Positions 50,514 to 61,848 of a DNA stretch of 64,000 nt are shown piece after piece. The position numbers were made by a program, and so were the translations under genes. The notes under the pieces were generated by a model, which saw nothing but the letters and a program-made list of their open reading frames with translations, was not told the DNA's origin and did not search any database. The DNA is taken from the NCBI RefSeq assembly GCF_000002235.5, contig NW_022145543.1, positions 1,488,001 through 1,552,000 on the forward strand, given 5' to 3'. Source of the stretch: Strongylocentrotus purpuratus (Eukaryota; Echinodermata; Echinoidea; Camarodonta; Strongylocentrotidae). Numbering within the stretch: position 1 is the first letter of the stretch; each line of letters starts with the position of its first letter.

Positions 50514-50918
50514 TATAGGGCAATTCCACGGTAACGGAAGGACACTCAGACAAGATTTTTGAACTTCAGGTTCATACTAAAAGAAATGTTTTATTAGTAT
50601 GTATTAAACTATGGGGAACAAAATGTGTTTCAGTCAAGTGAAAAGCTTCATCAACTTCACAAAGTTTGGATAAACACTAATTAACTGGAAAAACCATGTC
50701 CATTTTTATGTCCTTCCGTTACCGAGATAATTAATATGCACATTCTTAAACTACTTAACTATAATGACAATTTTTGGGGGGAGAATTAAAGGCACTTATA
50801 TAGGTATTATATCTGTACTGTTTCACATCTTATACTAATAAAACAGTTCTTTTAGTATGAACCTGAAGTTCAAAAATCTTGTCTGAGTGTCCTTCCGTTA
50901 CCGTGGAATTGCCCTATA
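50514..50918. mobile_element. 405-bp MITE with long near-perfect inverted repeats
   Basis: Left TATAGGGCAATTCCACGGTA continuing through ACGGAAGGACACTCAGACAA and GAACTTCAGGTTCATACTAA to about 50600 is matched by its reverse complement at about 50832-50918, with roughly one mismatch in 80 bp. The unique core is about 230 bp and carries another TCCTTCCGTTACCG near 50700. TATA flanks. Lies in the 5' intron of TXN2. Confidence 0.88.
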
Positions 50919-51059
50919 GTCTAGTATAGAGTATAGTACAATGGAAAAAATAAAGCCTCATGAACTTGACATTTATCCTACAATATTCACAGATGAAGAC
51001 AGATAAATCCACATCAACCAGCATCAACCGAGCATCAAATTCACCATGGGGACCGAGCA

Positions 51060-51178
51060 AAACACCCTCCCTGCACCCACCCCCTAGGGAGCGTGCTTTG
51101 CGCACTCTGTAAGTGAATCGCACGCTTTGCGTGCTCACTACCGCCCCCCCCCCCCAGCATAAAATCCTGGCCAAGCGC
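51060..51178. repeat. partial copy of the GCGCGTAGCCAGG element
   Basis: CCCTCCCTGCACCCACCCCC, GGGAGCGtGCTTtGCGCaCTC, TTCGCACGCTT-like and the end AAATCCTGGCCAAGCGCTTG match 52448-52570. Confidence 0.8.
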
Positions 51179-51750
51179 TTGCCTGCCAGCAGTGACCACG
51201 CAGGAAACTCCTTCATCCATTAATACTCCACCCGCACCAATTATTTTAAACACTCTTATATTTCACGTACCATCATGCATCAGGGACTTGAAATCACTAC
51301 CCCTGACATCCAAGGACCTCAAACATCGACACCTTCAAACTACAACTTACAAGTAACCAACCTTTTCTGCAACCAAGACTCAAGCAACAACTGAACAAGG
51401 ACTAATTATACAGTGCAGTGCGCACCCCCTCATCCTCCTCGTTTGATTTCTAACGGGACGTTGAGGGGTATATAGAAGAAGAAGAAGAAGAAGAAGGTTT
51501 AATTTAATTCCTCCTTGCCAAACTAATGCAGCTAGATAGGCTTTATAAATGTCAAAAACTCAATAAAATTTATTCCCATACCAAGGCAATGAAAAGGAAA
51601 AAAAAGTAAAATTTAAAAAAGGCATGAAAAGGTAAAAACTCACAAAACTACTTGACACACGACTTGATTATTTAGGCTCAGTTTTACTAAGTCGAAGCTT
51701 AACAGAAAAAGACTTTTCGCCTTCAGCAACTAAAAATACAGCTACAGAAT

Positions 51751-52578
51751 GCAGACAGCAGGCGCGTAGCCAGGGGGGGGCGGTGGGGGCGGTCGCCCCC
51801 CCCCCCAAAACGCCGGCCAAAAAAAAAAGAGAGAAAAAGAGAAGAAAAAAAAGAAAGAGGACGTAGGAAGAAAAAGGGAAAAGGAGTCGAGAACGGTACA
51901 ATGAATCGTCAAAGCTTCCGCGCTTCGCGCGGGAAGGGGGAAACTGAGTTCAAATTAAGAAATATGAGTCGGGAAAGGTACAACGAATCGTCTTCTTTCT
52001 CTAATAATTTAATGAAACGTCAAAGCTTCGCGCGAGAGGGGGGGGGGACAGAATTCAGACAAGGATTAAGAGTCGAGAAAGGTACAACGAATCGTCTTCT
52101 TTCTCTAATAATTTAATGAAACGTCAAAGCTTTGCGCGAGAGGGGGGGGGGGGGGACAGAATTCAGACAAGGATTAAAAGTCGAGAAAGGTACAACGAAT
52201 CGTCTTCTTTCTCTAATAATTTAATGAAACGTCAAAGCTTCGCGCGAGAGAGGGGAGGGACTGAATACAGATAAGGATTAAGAGTCGAGAGAGGTACAAC
52301 GAATCGTTTTCTTTCTCTAATAATTTAATGAAACGTCAAAGCTTCGCGCGAGAGAGGGGAGGGACTGAATTCAGACAAGGATTATGAGTCGAGAAAGGTA
52401 CAACGAATCGTCTTCTTTCAAAGCTTCCGCGCTTCGCGCGGGAGGGGGGAAACTCCCCCCTCCCTGCACCCACCCCCCTAGGGAGCGCGCTTCGCGCGCT
52501 CTTTAAGTGATTCGCACGCTTCGCGTGCTCACTACCGCCCCCCTAAAATGAAATCCTGGCTACGCGCTTGGCAGACAG
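51751..52578. mobile_element. hAT-like non-autonomous element with 8-bp target duplication
   Basis: Flanked by the direct repeat GCAGACAG (51751-51758 and 52571-52578). Ends are CAGGCGCGTAGCCAGG and the inverse CCTGGCTACGCGCTTG. An 8-bp duplication fits hAT transposons. The interior carries a ~104-bp tandem repeat and several (C)n/(G)n and CTTCGCGCG stretches; no transposase. It lies in the TXN2 5' intron, about 20 bp from the putative exon donor at 52597. Confidence 0.85.
51967..52430 (+). repeat. 104-bp minisatellite within the hAT-like element
   Basis: Units start AGTCG at 51967, 52071, 52179, 52283 and 52387 (spacing 104-108). Each has GGTACAACGAATCGTCTTCT, TTTAATGAAACGTCAAAGCT and a CGCGAGAG-plus-G run. 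Confidence 0.9.
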
Positions 52579-52597
52579 AGAGAGAAGAGAATTTTAC

Positions 52598-52700
52598 CTT
52601 TCTTTCACAGATAGCAGCTTGCAGCTCACACTCACAGGTTCTCCAGGCGCAATCGAGGTTTTCGCTGATTACGCAATAGATGTTAGACTTATTTTCCAGC
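52598..52700 (-). other. probable non-coding first exon of TXN2
   Basis: On the minus strand the sequence ends GAAAGAAAG and is followed by GTAAAATTC (donor at 52597-52596). It faces the OGFOD3 start. The TXN2 start-codon exon has an acceptor 31 nt upstream of its ATG and so needs such an exon. The 5' boundary is not known and 52700 is only nominal. Inferred, not proven. Confidence 0.45.
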
Positions 52701-52839
52701 TAACATATCCACGCCCCCTCGTTCAAGAGCGCGGCACGTAGTCGTAGGTACATAAAATTACACGTGCAATCATTTTAATTATAGTAACGGCTGGGTAAAA
52801 AGTCTACAGAAAGTGGTGTTCAGAAGTTGATAGTTTAAA
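52640..52839. promoter_or_regulatory. putative bidirectional promoter between TXN2 and OGFOD3
   Basis: About 200 bp separate the likely TXN2 first exon (minus) from the OGFOD3 start codon (plus). The segment holds a CCACGCCCCC GC-box/KLF-like site near 52708, a GCGCGGCACG CpG-rich stretch near 52730, and an E-box CACGTG at 52763. There is no clear TATA box. Divergent genes with such spacing usually share a promoter; that is inference here. Confidence 0.5.
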
Positions 52840-55800
52840 ATGCCTGCGGAAAAGCGAAAAGTGAGCTCTAAAAAGCTGCCAGATGCAAAGGGAAAGAAGA
52901 AACGTGATTTGAATGAGGAAAATGGAAATTCTGACGTGGATGCACACCAGAAAATTCAAGATGAAAAGTGAGTTTGATTTGCCGCAGCCCCATACGTCCA
53001 ATTTGATGTTTGGCCAAATCACAATCTACATAATTAGTAGTGTAATGCACATCCAAAATCGTATTCGAAAACGTGCACGTGACATTATCCACACATAGCT
53101 GCATTACTATCCTGGCTGTGTATTAAAAACTGTTCCATTGATTCTCAACTTTTCAAACACTACTGTACAAAACTCAACTTAGGGATCTATTTTACTCAAA
53201 ATCGTTTTTTTTTAGTGTCATTGATGATTGATTAAAATAAATATTCCAGACTCCTCTAGCCAGTCTAGGTCTAGTCTAGACTGAATTTGGGTAGGGTCGG
53301 CTCTCTTATTTGCGTAGGGTCGGCCCTCTCTAAAGAGAGAGCCGACCCTACCCAAATACGAGGCTAAAGAGAGAGCCGACCCTACCCAAATACGAGGCTT
53401 AACGAACGAAAGAGACAGAAAATTCAGTCTAGTCTAGATCTAGATGAATTAGATCGAGGCTCTAGACCTACAATCTTTTCAATAATATCAACCAATGTTA
53501 AAAAGAATAATTTTAAATTCAAATTGCGATTCTACTGTCAAGTACTTGCCGATCAGCCACTTCGTAATCATTGTGTGCATTAGTGTGCAATTGTGTGCTA
53601 TGTGTGTATTGTGTGCAATTGCTGTCTCTCAGCACGTAGTACAGCGCGGCGCTGACTCTAGTCCAGAATCTGCACGGTCCTTTATAATTTCCCTACACAC
53701 TTGATTCAAGCCGTCAAAGATGGCGTTATCAACAAACTCATCATTATGCTCATTATGCCGGGCATCCCAATTTAATGATCACGCCATCATCGGCTGGTAG
53801 CAAATAAGTAGGAAAAGTTTGCGTTGGTGTGGTGGAGATCAAAATTAAATAGGCCAGATTCTGGACTACGCTGACTCTAGCAATGACTCTATGCTTTGCT
53901 GGAGTGCCATTACCAGCATACAGATTACAATACGGGATCAGAACAGTACCTTTCTCAGTTTCTGCACACGTATGCACACAAGGTCAAGGCCAGGGAGGGG
54001 GAGGGGGGGTCACTCCCAACTGGCTACGCACCCGCGCCCACATCCAGGAAAAGCATAGAAAGGGCGTCTTTTTCAGCTATACAGCGGCGTCAACGTTTTC
54101 CTTTAAAGGGGTGTTTTTCAGGCACTGATCGCACAAAATCCAAATAAGGGTACCTATTTGGGTTCACAGGTTTCAATGTTTTAAAAAGGTCATTTCAGAA
54201 AAGGTGCAATATGCCATTAGTAGGGTCCATTTCAGAGGTTGATGGACCCAGGTGGGTAGCATTTGTGTATGAGAGTGACGTACTTCTGGGGGGAGGGATT
54301 TACTAGCCGAATTTCGCCGGAAACCTGGTGAAAAAGTTAACTCTGTTTTTCTTTATCTAGTAATTACACTAATAAATTTAGGAAATATTATGATCTGATG
54401 ATTGGAAAGAAGTCCTATCTAATTCCCATAAATTATAATTCTAAAATATCAAAATATATTGTAATTTGTAAGGACAATTCTTTCAACAAGTAATCAGTGG
54501 TAATAGTAATCACCATAAGCAATAAACGGTCTGTTTTCTTGAAGTAATTATGTGTGCAATGAGATCAGAAATCACACAAACTGCATTGCGTTACCGCCCT
54601 TCACCTACCCATACGATATTGCTCACCTAGCCTTAATCAGCATCATTCCATATCTCAGATCTGCGTGAAAAGTGATGTTAACAAAACCTAAAATGCGTTT
54701 GTAAGCACCCATTCCTGCATCCCACAAACCCTCCATGCTGGCTTCATAGATCGTTAGTAGACTCCTCTTCCTACTCACAGAAAGTACTTTGAAATCTGTC
54801 CAGAATTTCACTCAAATTGTGAAGATTTGATACCGTAGTAATAGCAATTTGTTTACCTTAATTGCTTCCAACTGTTCCTGATGATAATGAGCTAACAAGT
54901 AATTTAGGATTGATATCTGCAATTTATGACACGATATCACAGGCAGTTGATTTTGAATGAAGATAATAAATTAGAGCCCGTGAAGACAGGTAACTACAGC
55001 TAACTATGTAAAAAAATGCTGACCTCATAAGAGTTCGCAATGTTTTGTAATGTAAATCACATGCTAGCTTATTATGAAGACAAGTGCTTGGCTATCATTC
55101 ATGCCCATCAACTTGTTAAGCATGAAGATTCAGGTTAGAGAAAGGTTGAAAAACTAAAGTGGGCATTTCTATTCACCCTTGTTTATTTTTGCTATACACT
55201 CCTGAATTATCCAACATTCTTGCAATTATTTGTAATTATGGATTAATAGTTATATCAATTTCATTCCCATTGTGCCACTTCCTCTTATCATTTGTGCAAT
55301 TTTGTAGGAATGGTCCCTCAGCCAAGTACAGGTCTACAGGTCGAAGGATCCTCATCAGGCTCTCAACCATTGCAGTACTCCTGGTGGGTGCTCATCTTTA
55401 CTTTGGCCAAGGACAGAGCGTCCTGATACCATTGGCCAAACAGACAGAGACCCTCCCTGCTAAATTTATCTACGTCAAATGTTCAGAGGACTTTGAAGCA
55501 GACAGGGCAAAGTTTCCAGGTGAATACCTGCTACAGAAGACCATTCAAGAGGAATAGGAAAACTTCTGTTTAAACTCTAATAGTCTTTACACACAAGTGC
55601 ATTTTAATTTGAAACAATGTTCATGTTGGGAGAGGGGGTGGCCCAAGGGGCATGGTTTCTCTATGTTTTATGTTTGATGGATTCTATTTATGTGAATTAT
55701 ATTTTTCCATGTTCTTATATAATATTCACTGAATTATGGTCCCAATTTTCTGAAATTTGACAAGCTTATATTATCGAGCAGTTGCTTTCTGACTCAAAAG

Positions 55801-58800
55801 GTATCATTCAGTGATAATAAAAATATACTGTAAGCACCTTAGTAGAACTTGAATCACCAAGAATGTCGGGAGGTAAAAGGAAATTATTTAAGATTTGCAG
55901 GGGGTACAGGTGAAGGGCCAATATCAGTTCGTATAAATCTAAGAGTCAATAAGTCATGTTTATTCTAGCTAAACAAAGTTTTCATGGTGAAAGTATTGTA
56001 TTTATTGCCTTCATATGTTTTTTTTATTTTTATTTTTTTAGAATGTGCACCCAAGTTATGTGGCCGAGGCGTGATGGATACTATTGTTTCAGAAAAAGAA
56101 GCCAAACAGCTTGTAGAGTAAGTATAACACCAACAATTAGATTATACCAGATTCTACAGGGTTTTTTGTTGTTGTATTTGACACTGTCATTAAAGATTTT
56201 GTTTCTTAGTAGGGAGGCCAATGCCAAAATCTAACTTTTTAATTACTAATTTGTTTATAATAAAACAAAGGTTAAAAGAAAGCATTTTCTTTCACTAAGA
56301 AAACTCACCCATCTGCCGACTCCAGAAGTTCCATAAACAAGGAGATATCCAGCTATTTTCAAAATGTATGCAGTTTACCACAAGAGTCTTAAGATGCATG
56401 TAGATCCATTCATTTAGTATTCAAGTGGTGTTGTGGTAACGATTCATCTTTAAACACCACAATATTTAGTATCAATTTTGCTCTTTATCATTAGTTCTAT
56501 TTATCTTCCATTCCTTGTATACCATTTTCTGTCTCATTATGTCTATTAACTGGTGTATGTTCTCTCTATTCTTGACATGGCAGAGTTGCCAAGAAAGGAT
56601 TATCGTATGGAGGATCCAATGGAGGGGTAAGTGCTTATTGATCACATCTTATTTATGTAATGCACAATTATTTAAATTGTTCTTTTAAATATCTGAGTCT
56701 ACAATTACCTTACATTCTTAGAAATATTACGTGGACCCCACCCGAAAGAAATATGAAATTGATAAACCTGAATTTATTTTCTTTATAGTGAAAATAGGCC
56801 TGTCATTTTACATTCAATCATTAAGAATCATTGGTAAAACTCTGTATATATCTGTATGCGTCCTATGGAAGAAAGTTCTCCTTCAAGCAGTAACCCTAAA
56901 AAATAAATAACTATAAACGATAAATGTCTGGCAGGGCATTCCAGTGTGAAATACAAAAATTGTCATGTTGTTTTCAAACTCCATAATCACAGTTTAACAT
57001 TTCCTCTCTTGCTAGGCATCTATTCTAGACCTTCATTCTGGCGCTCTGTCAAAAGGAGATTCTTTCATCAATATTTACCAGTAAGTTGAATGCTCATGTT
57101 TTGTCATTCAAAGTCGTACATAGATTTTAGGGTGGTACCTCAATTTTCAAAGTAAAAAATGTGGATCAAGTTGGAATTTTTCCAGTTCTGGAGGAACATC
57201 CATTTCAATTCTATAAAAATTAATCTTGTAAAACAAGAAATAAGAATTGAGAAGAAAATAATTTGACTGTGCAAATTTATACAAATTTGATGCATTGGTT
57301 TATTACGATTTCTATACACCGCAATTTATGTTGTAGATGCTGCCATGAAGTGTAAATTATTATTAGCATACAAATCATGATTGAATGTATATACGCAATT
57401 AATCACACTCACACTTACACATGCACAACACAAACAAGAAATAAATAAAAAATTTTCACAAAAGACACTTTCCTAATATACACATTTATACTCAACGCAT
57501 TTATTTTATGCCTTAAAAAAAAGATTTCCTTCATTAAGTGGCTGTGATAATTCATTACTTTCTTGATTATATATATATTATAGTTTGGTCCCCAATATAG
57601 GCTCTTCTCCTGAGACCGCCAACATGTTCAAGCTCTAGCTTGAGATGGCGGTCTCCTGCATTTTGAAATTTAAAAATTTGTCAAGTGTTCATTTGATTTG
57701 TATTATGATATGATTATGTAAATGTATTTCAACTTTTGTTAATAATATAAATATGTATATACCTAGTTTTTATATTACTTTTTTTTTTATAGAAATGTTG
57801 AAAAATGCAGAAATGAAATACCCCCATCCCCCCCCCCAAAAAAAAAAATCATATACTTGTATGAGATACAGGTTTAGGGCTGTTATAGTGTTTTAGGGTA
57901 GTTTATTATGTTTAGGGTACTAATACTTGACATTTTAGAAATGATTCATCTGACGTTCTGACCATATATTTGTATGTGTGTATGAAGCTGATATTGCTCT
58001 GATTTTATGTTGTGGTTATGATTTAAAAGAATCCGCCTTCACCTCTCTCTTTGTCTCCTCTGTGTCCGCAGATACATCGAGCAAAAGAATCTAGGAAATG
58101 TGTTCAGTTCCGAGGATATAAGGCTGTACAGGTATGACAAGTTGACAACTGTCCAAGTTTTAGAATGTTCTCTTATAAATGTTCACAGTGTTCATACTGT
58201 TTACAGTGTCGTGGTCGAGTGGTTTAAGGCGCTTGACTGGAAATGCGAAGGTCGAGGGTTCGAATCCCGACACGGCACTAATATCCTTTGGCAAGATATT
58301 AACCTCCACTTGCTAATCTCCACCCAGGTTTTAAATGGGTACCCGGTAGGATGCAACCGTCATTGTTGGTCAAACAGTTTTTGAGCGACAAGTAACGTCT
58401 GGCTGGAATGTTCCCCAGGAAGTGGAGGTTGTGCACACAGTGTGTGCGGGCAAGCACTGAATCCAATGACCGGAGTAATAGTATATTTGTAAAGCGCTTA
58501 GAGAAATTTGTATTAAGCGCTATATAAAAATTAAATATTATTTATTATTGCCATTACGTTCTTTCGTTCTTCTCCCATCCTCTCGACCGAGAGTCGGGGG
58601 TCATGGATTCATACACTACTGTTTCCTCTCTCTCTCTCTCGCTGTTGTTGTGCATTCTGCAAGGGATCTACCTGTCCGTCTGATGCTTTGAATCCATAAC
58701 TCTCATCGGAAATAAATTTGTTCAGTGGGTCCCAAATCCTCTTTTGACCTCTACGCAGCTTTTCTGATCCGTTGTCGCCATTTCAAGATTAGATTTCCAT

Positions 58801-61800
58801 GATTTGATGTACAATTATGACAGTAGAGTGCAATATAAAGGAAAGTGATATGCTGAGGTTTGAACCCTCGACCTCAGCATCCTCAAGTCAAGTGATCAAA
58901 CAACTCAATAACACTTGTAAATGTGTTGATACAGTATGAATTGTGATCACAATGTTCTAATTTCTATGGACAGATTATATAATCTGGTTTCTTAGTTTGG
59001 TACATATTTATTTCATTTCAACAGTCAGTTGATAATCAAAACAAGCAAATGACAAGATGATTTGATTAAACACCATACAAAACATAGAGACTGCTCATTC
59101 TTGTTCTAACACAGGAAAGTAGCGGATAAGATCAAAGTTGCTATCTCAGCTCGGTTCCAGATCCCTGGCCAGAAGATCTACCTGACCCATCCTACATTTT
59201 TCTCAAGGATGAACAGCAAGAAAGCCAAGACACTCCATGATGAATACTGGCATCCCCATGTCGATAAGGTGAGAATAAGGATGCTGAAATTGAAGATTGA
59301 GTTCTGAAAAGGGTGAAAATGATATTTGAGCTAATACCTCATTGTATTCCCATGTGAAACGATACAATGGTAATGTCCTTGGAATATTTTATCTTTGACG
59401 AGAAATACTTGTCACCTTTGGAAACATTCAGATGCCATTTGTTTGTCTAATCCCATGTACCCATACAGGTGCAAAGTTTCTTTTCTTAATATTTTAGTAG
59501 CTTTGATACTTTATTGAAACTGCACCAAATCACGATCTTTGATTTGCTAATTTGCTATTGCTGTATATAACCAAACCACAGAAACACAAGTAATTTAGCG
59601 ATAAAAATCACTTTAAAATTGGATGTTTGTTAAATATAATTACATACCAGGTGAGCAAATTGTCCACCCCATTGTGTGTCATTCTGGTTATAATAGATTT
59701 ATATTTGATTAAAATGTCGTGTAATTCTCTTATTGTCTTTATTTTATTCCAACCCGTTATCTGTTTCTCTCTCATTCTTGTGCTTTCACCATGCATGTAA
59801 TTTTTTTTTTTTTTTTTTTTTTTGGGGGGGGGGGGGGATGGAGTTCTTGATAAGGTGACTAAACGCTATTGTATTTCAGCCTTAAACTTTCCTATGTCTG
59901 AAACAAAGAACTGACGGAGGTGGAGGGGGCGTAAGATGCGACTCTCATGCATGACTCTCGTCATGTGCACGGGTTCAAGTGCCCCAGTGAGCAGGCAAAA
60001 ATGATTGTTGCTGTGTTGTGTGTAAGAGCACCCCTCCCCTCTGATCTCAATGCAGGTGGATTCAGGGGGAAACACTCTGTTCCTTGGACAGAACATTCAC
60101 TGGAGGCCCCATGACATTACCCCATGTGTAGGAGAGTCACACCCTATACACATTTTACATTACTCAAACCAGGGGGGTGTTTCACAAAGATCCTAAGTTG
60201 AACTTATCTCTTAGCTGGACTTAACAATTATGGAAAGCTGCTAGCACCTTTGAAAATATTTTGTAAAAGTTATTTTAAAAGGCATATAATGTTGATTCAA
60301 ATCATTCATATTTTCTATTATCATGGGATATTTCATGTTCTTGATGTGGAATTTATGAAAAGTCTAAAATACTTGAATATACATGTATGCTTTTGAATAT
60401 ATTTCATTTTAAGGCTACAAATTGCTCTCCATAATTTTTAAGTCCAACTTAGAATCTTAGTGAAACACCCCCCTGGTGTTTACTGTGCCTGCATACACAA
60501 CTGGCAATCTTCCCAAAGACCCTTGTGATAGACTGCATGCATAGCCCTTTGAAAATTAACAGTTCTGGTTGCAACAAACCCATATCAATATTGCATTGAA
60601 ACTAGACATTCCAGTCTGCAATACATGGTTAACGTTTCTCTACTCTCTTTCTCAAACAGAAAACCTACGAGACATTTGACTACACATCCCTGCTCTACCT
60701 GACAGACTATGACGTAGATTTTAAAGGAGGACGCTTTGTATTCATAGATGATAAAGCAAATTCAACCGTTGAACCAAAATTAGGTGAGGATTTGAACATA
60801 TTTTATTCAGAGAGATGAAGCATCAAGGCACTTTGGCAAGATGTAGATAGCTAATTTCATTAGGCATTACAACAAAATTCAAAGATTGGCAATACAAAAA
60901 GGGGGGGCTTGGAAATGGTTCAGAAATGTTGTGGCACAGGAGGAATTGACTGAGATGGAAGAGAAAGAGAAATGAATCATGGATTTTAAAAGTGCTATTT
61001 TGGGTGATCTAATTTTTCCTCTAGGCTTTCTAATCAGGTCAATATAGGTTTGACGGAAAAAATGCAACAAAATGTTTCTCAACAGTTTCCCGTAGCGTTT
61101 GACATCAGAAACAACATACTAAAAATACAATAAAATCGTACCCCTGTAAATAGGTTATTTTTCAAATTGGCCGCCAGTACTTTACTTGGCCATAAATCGC
61201 GATATATTTTCGAGATCTGATTTTGGTGTCTATATCTAGGTTTTGGGGGTCGGATGTTCTATTTATGTTAGAAGTGAGTTACTATTTACGGTAAAGCTGT
61301 TAATACCAATATTAAAAGTACCGGTATTAGATGCTGCTTGTAAATGTCAGCTTGCATGGTGATGTAGATATACAGTAGGCTTGCGGGTGCACCCGCAAGC
61401 CTATGTTATGTATGTTAGATATGTTTTACAGATCAAGATAGTCACTGGTATGCTTTAAATAACCATTTTGGATGTCTATACCTTGGCAATTTTTTGTTGC
61501 GTTGGGGTAGTTTTTTCAATGAATTGACCCGACTATTCATCAAGGATAGAGTTAGGGTCAAGTAAAGTATTAAGTTCTTGATTTCATTTAACACTAGGAA
61601 ATGACTAGGCTGCAATTGTTGCCAGAATGTTGTAGAATTCCTTTTATATAATTTTTCTTCCAGGTCGCTTGTCATTTTTCACATCTGGCTCCGAGAACAC
61701 ACACTTCGTAGAGAAAGTCACGAGTGGAACGCGATATGCCATCACTGTCTCTTTCACCTGCGACAAGAAGCATGCTATCCAGTATCCGAAAATGGGCAGC

Positions 61801-61803
61801 TAA
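52840..61803 (+). CDS. OGFOD3: 2-oxoglutarate/iron-dependent oxygenase domain protein 3
   Basis: Single-pass membrane protein with a prolyl-4-hydroxylase-like oxygenase domain; to my knowledge the substrate is not established. Coding exons are 52840-52967, 55308-55519, 56042-56117, 56584-56626, 57016-57080, 58072-58131, 59115-59268, 60660-60783 and 61664-61803. All are GT/AG with matching phases, totalling 1002 nt or 333 aa (human about 319). Residues 1-55 are basic and polar. A hydrophobic segment at about 57-75 (ILIRLSTIAVLLVGAHLYF) predicts a type II signal anchor. Then come CAPKLCGRGV, SILDLHSGALS and LTHPTFFSRMNS. The iron ligands are present: HxD at His243/Asp245 in HDEYWHPHVDK and the distal His301 in SENTHFVEKV, with Arg311 in GTRYAI placed to bind 2-oxoglutarate. 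Exon 1 contributes only the cytosolic tail and is followed by a 2.3-kb intron. Intron 6 carries a SINE. The start is the first ATG after the shared promoter. No frame disruption, so probably active. Confidence 0.95.
52968..55307 (+). other. OGFOD3 intron 1
   Basis: 2.3 kb, no coding exon. Includes the inverted-repeat element at 53265-53450. Confidence 0.8.
53265..53450. mobile_element. MITE-like inverted repeat with TCTAGTCTAGACTGAAT ends
   Basis: TCTAGTCTAGACTGAATTTG near the left is mirrored by ATTCAGTCTAGTCTAGA at the right, and GGGTAGGGTCGGCTCTCT by AGAGAGCCGACCCTACCC (twice, 53335-53395). Confidence 0.7.
56203..56352 (-). repeat. dispersed repeat copy, inverse of 41041-41187
   Basis: See the partner copy; located in OGFOD3 intron 3 (56118-56583). 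Confidence 0.75.
58208..58549 (+). repeat. full-length tRNA-derived SINE in OGFOD3 intron 6
   Basis: Head with A-box TGGTCGAGTGG (58212-58222) and B-box GGTTCGAATCC (58257-58267) like tRNA-Ser, then a body of about 220 bp, and a tail AAGCGCTTAGAGAAATTTGT, AAGCGCTATATAAAAATTAA, ATATTATTTATTATT. The tail occurs alone at 46600-46720. Transcription from an internal pol III promoter would be in the sense of OGFOD3. Confidence 0.85.
60167..60477. mobile_element. MITE with GGGGGTGTTTCACAAAG ends, copy 1
   Basis: CCAGGGGGGTGTTTCACAAA GATC at the left and the inverse GTGAAACACCCCCCTGG at the right, with nested AAGTTGAACTT/AGTCCAACTTA motifs. About 310 bp, in OGFOD3 intron 7. Confidence 0.85.
61376..61403. 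repeat. 28-bp perfect palindrome
   Basis: TAGGCTTGCGGGTG followed immediately by its reverse complement, with no loop, in OGFOD3 intron 8. Confidence 0.9.
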
Positions 61804-61842
61804 TCACAGACCAATCACATGACCTTACAACTCGCCGAAAGC

Positions 61843-61848
61843 AATAAA
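61843..61848 (+). terminator. AATAAA polyadenylation signal for OGFOD3
   Basis: A canonical AATAAA lies 39 nt after the OGFOD3 stop codon, implying a very short 3' UTR if used. Other signals further on cannot be excluded. Confidence 0.5.

Noticed and set aside
58208..58280. tRNA-Ser gene
   Set aside because: No proper acceptor-stem closure; it continues into a SINE body and tail. The same holds for 26900 and 39468.
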